A DNA stretch of 64,000 bases from the NCBI RefSeq assembly GCF_000526995.1, contig NZ_AZUI01000001.1, forward strand, positions 2,976,001-3,040,000. The letters run 5' to 3'. The notes under the pieces are model-generated. The model did not search any database, was not told the DNA's origin, and saw only the letters and a program-made list of their open reading frames with translations. The DNA comes from Lacrimispora indolis DSM 755 (GTDB taxonomy: Bacteria > Bacillota > Clostridia > Lachnospirales > Lachnospiraceae). Positions 62,418 to 64,000 of the stretch are shown piece by piece (the stretch's first letter is position 1; every line of letters starts with the position of its first letter). Both the position numbers and the translations under genes were made by a program.

Positions 62418-63033
62418 ACCGGCCCCAGAACCTCAAAAGGCACCGGAGCCAGTTCATTCAAGTGGCGGCATTTTATCACAGGAAGAGATCGAGAAGCTTT
62501 TGGCGGGCAGCATGGCTCCGGAACCACCTAAAACAGAGCAGCAGCCGGCTCCGTCTATGGCTCCCGCAAGTCAGATGTCCGAAACGGACCGGATGGCGGT
62601 TCAGCAGATGATGCAGCAGATGCAGATGCAGCAGCAGATGATACAGCAAATGCAGCAGATGATCCTGCAGCTGCAAAGCGGGCAGCAAAGCACTCCAAAG
62701 AAGGAAGTTCAGGAACCTAAGACCATAAACGTCAAGCCGATTCCCCAGAACAGTTTACGGGAAGGCGAGGCGACTTATGAGGAGCAGGAGGAAAACCGGG
62801 AACTGATCATGGGCGTGCCTCTGGAGGTCTCTGTTGAGATCGGCAGAACCAGAAAGCTGGTAAAGGAAATTCTTGAATTTACCAAGGGTTCTTTGGTCAT
62901 ACTGGACAAGCTGGCTGGTGATCAGGTGGATTTATATGTAAACGGCCGGTGTATCGCCAAAGGTGATGTGGTCGTGGTTGACGATAATTTCGGCATTCGT
63001 ATCACGGAAATCACGAAGAAGAACGTAGATTAG
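62230..63033 (+). CDS. fliN: FliY/FliN C-terminal portion with two CheY-docking motifs and SpoA domain
   Basis: The continuing frame encodes a Pro/Ala/Glu linker, then two near-identical motifs GGGILSQEEIERLLAGS (62353-62406) and SGGILSQEEIEKLLAGS (62458-62511). These resemble FliM's CheY-binding peptide. A Gln/Met-rich helix (MMQQMQMQQQMIQQMQQMIL) follows and then the SpoA/FliN domain (GVPLEVSVEIGRTRKLVKEI, DQVDLYVNGRCIAKGDVVVV). No SD-supported start lies in this frame; the true coding start is in the upstream frame, or translation begins internally (ATG 62350 without SD). It is the C-ring component FliN. Confidence 0.85.
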   Translation: MQRNWLEDFFPQENEAQDPEPAPAPVPAPTPTQAPEPAPSMSGGGILSQEEIERLLAGSVQPEPAPEPQKAPEPVHSSGGILSQEEIEKLLAGSMAPEPPKTEQQPAPSMAPASQMSETDRMAVQQMMQQMQMQQQMIQQMQQMILQLQSGQQSTPKKEVQEPKTINVKPIPQNSLREGEATYEEQEENRELIMGVPLEVSVEIGRTRKLVKEILEFTKGSLVILDKLAGDQVDLYVNGRCIAKGDVVVVDDNFGIRITEITKKNVD

Positions 63034-63049
63034 AGAGGAAGTGGCTTTA

Positions 63050-63406
63050 TTGAGCAGTATAATTAGTCTGGCATCGGTACTGATTCTTACCATTTTGGTT
63101 CTATACTTAAGTCATCTGTTTACAAAGAGCCTTGGAAATGGAATCGGTATGAAGCGGGGCGGAACCTGTATGCAGATGCTGGACAGGCTTCCCCTTGGAC
63201 AGGATAAAGCAGTAGCGGTTATCCGCGCTGGGAGCCGTTATTATCTGATTGGTATTGCTTCTTCTCAAATAACTCTGCTTGCGGAGCTTTCTGAAGAGGA
63301 AGTTCCCAAAGAGACAGGTGCTCCTCCTTCTTTTGGGGCAGATGGGTACGAAAATTTTAAAAACATATTAAAGAAATACACAGACAGACACAAGAAAGAT
63401 TTGTGA
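63050..63406 (+). CDS. fliO: Flagellar biosynthesis protein FliO
   Basis: About 118 residues. An N-terminal TM (about 5-25, SLASVLILTILVLYLSHLF) is followed by a small FliO/FliZ-type beta domain: CMQMLDRLPLGQDKAVAVIR and SRYYLIGIASSQITLLAEL. FliO assists FliP assembly in the export gate. Start is TTG 63050, suitably spaced after AGAGGA, or GTG 63041, too close to it. Precedes fliP. Confidence 0.85.
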   Translation: MSSIISLASVLILTILVLYLSHLFTKSLGNGIGMKRGGTCMQMLDRLPLGQDKAVAVIRAGSRYYLIGIASSQITLLAELSEEEVPKETGAPPSFGADGYENFKNILKKYTDRHKKDL

Positions 63407-63417
63407 GGAGGAATGGA

Positions 63418-64000
63418 ATGAATACAGATGCCTTGGTTAATATAAACGGCGGAAGGGTGCCGACCCTGGAGCTTTTTCTCATTCTGACCATCATTTCATT
63501 GCTGCCCTCTATATTAGTGATGATGACATCCTTTACCAGGATTGTCATTATCTTATCTTTTACCAGAAATGCCTTGGGAATCCAGCAGACTCCTCCCAAT
63601 ATGGTGCTTGTAGGGATTGCGCTGTTTTTGACTTTGTTTATTATGGATCCCGTAATAAAGGATGTGAATACCAACGCTTACCAGCCGTATATAAAGGAGG
63701 AAATCAGCCAGGGAGAGGCCCTGAACCGGGCTCAGGCTCCTATGAAGAAGTTTATGCTGAAGCAGACAGAGAAAACGACCCTGAATCTTTTTGTTGATTT
63801 GTCAAATACGGATATGCCGGAAAACATAGAGGATCTTCCAATGACAGTGGTAATTCCGTCATTTATGACCTCTGAGTTAAAAAGGGCATTTACGGCCGGT
63901 TTTATGATCTTCCTGCCATTTATGCTGGTGGACATTGTTGTATCAAGTACCCTTATGTCCATGGGTATGGTCATGCTTCCTCCGGCTATGATTTCCCTTC
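63418..64000 (+). CDS. fliP: Flagellar export gate protein FliP (3' end outside window)
   Basis: ATG 63418 after GAGGAGG opens a frame that runs off the window with 194 codons. Conserved FliP blocks are MMTSFTRIVIILSFTRNALG, QQTPPNMVLVGIALFLTLF, VVIPSFMTSELKRAFTAGFM and PFMLVDIVVSSTLMSMGMVM. FliP forms the FliPQR export gate. No cleavable signal peptide is obvious in this short N-terminus, as in other Firmicutes. Confidence 0.96.
   Translation, partial: MNTDALVNINGGRVPTLELFLILTIISLLPSILVMMTSFTRIVIILSFTRNALGIQQTPPNMVLVGIALFLTLFIMDPVIKDVNTNAYQPYIKEEISQGEALNRAQAPMKKFMLKQTEKTTLNLFVDLSNTDMPENIEDLPMTVVIPSFMTSELKRAFTAGFMIFLPFMLVDIVVSSTLMSMGMVMLPPAMISL

Noticed and set aside
1..64000. CRISPR arrays, tRNA, rRNA, prophage or toxin-antitoxin modules
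   Set aside because: No regularly spaced repeats, no cloverleaf or rRNA segments and no phage or TA families were recognised on either strand.

Overview
The window reads as chromosomal DNA of a motile, anaerobic, Gram-positive clostridium of the Lachnospiraceae, most like the Lacrimispora / [Clostridium] saccharolyticum group. This is inferred from the rel-MBL-hemZ-hisS-aspS gene order, AGGAGG-type ribosome binding sites, the clostridial fla/che operon layout and CheC-type FliY. No rRNA, tRNA or CRISPR array was seen, and no intact insertion sequence.

Layout. (1) 1-7.5 kb: an amino-sugar / peptidoglycan salvage operon with a BadF-type kinase (cut by the window edge), ROK kinase, GH4 phospho-glycosidase, double-GNAT protein, PIG-L-like protein, NamZ exo-muramidase and NagZ. 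(2) 7.5-10.7 kb: a minus-strand pair (small membrane protein plus NAGPA-type phosphodiester glycosidase), a lipoprotein, and a GT2-GtrA membrane glycosyltransferase. (3) 10.9-19.7 kb: housekeeping block of adenosine deaminase, Rel, MBL hydrolase, HemZ, HisRS and AspRS. (4) 19.8-29.6 kb: a patchwork with a LysM-containing 5'-nucleotidase, GNATs, a CDP-alcohol phosphotransferase, a metallophosphoesterase, two tandem-duplicated GT2-TPR proteins, redox proteins, an Rrf2 regulator with an adjacent palindrome, and several gene fragments. (5) 29.8-35.3 kb: chemoreceptor, KduI and an OmpR-type two-component system.

(6) 35.4-46.6 kb: an AT-rich block around the flagellin gene. Upstream lie a cytidylyltransferase, an asparagine-synthase-like ATP-pyrophosphatase, a DUF362 protein, a decayed gene and a YjfB-family protein. 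Downstream of flagellin lie a GT2-TPR-FkbM fusion, a CDP-glycerol-phosphotransferase-like protein and a large FkbH-like fusion. I read this as a candidate, apparently undescribed flagellin-modification pathway building a phosphodiester-linked, methylated glycan substituent. It resembles in logic, but not in gene content, the Clostridioides difficile type A flagellin glycan locus. A decayed IS1182-family transposase sits at its right border.

(7) 47.3-64 kb: the fla/che operon flgB-fliE-fliF-fliG-fliH-fliI-fliJ-fliK-flgD-TIGR02530-flgE-flbD-motA-motB-fliM-cheY-flgC-fliY-fliO-fliP, with fliP cut by the window edge. It follows a strong sigma-A promoter. Peculiarities: flgC has moved away from flgB, fliL is missing between motB and fliM, the hook protein carries a ~220-residue alanine-rich helical insertion, FlgD ends in an Asp-Thr repeat, and fliY is split by a frameshift at a T6 tract while carrying two extra FliM-like CheY-docking motifs.
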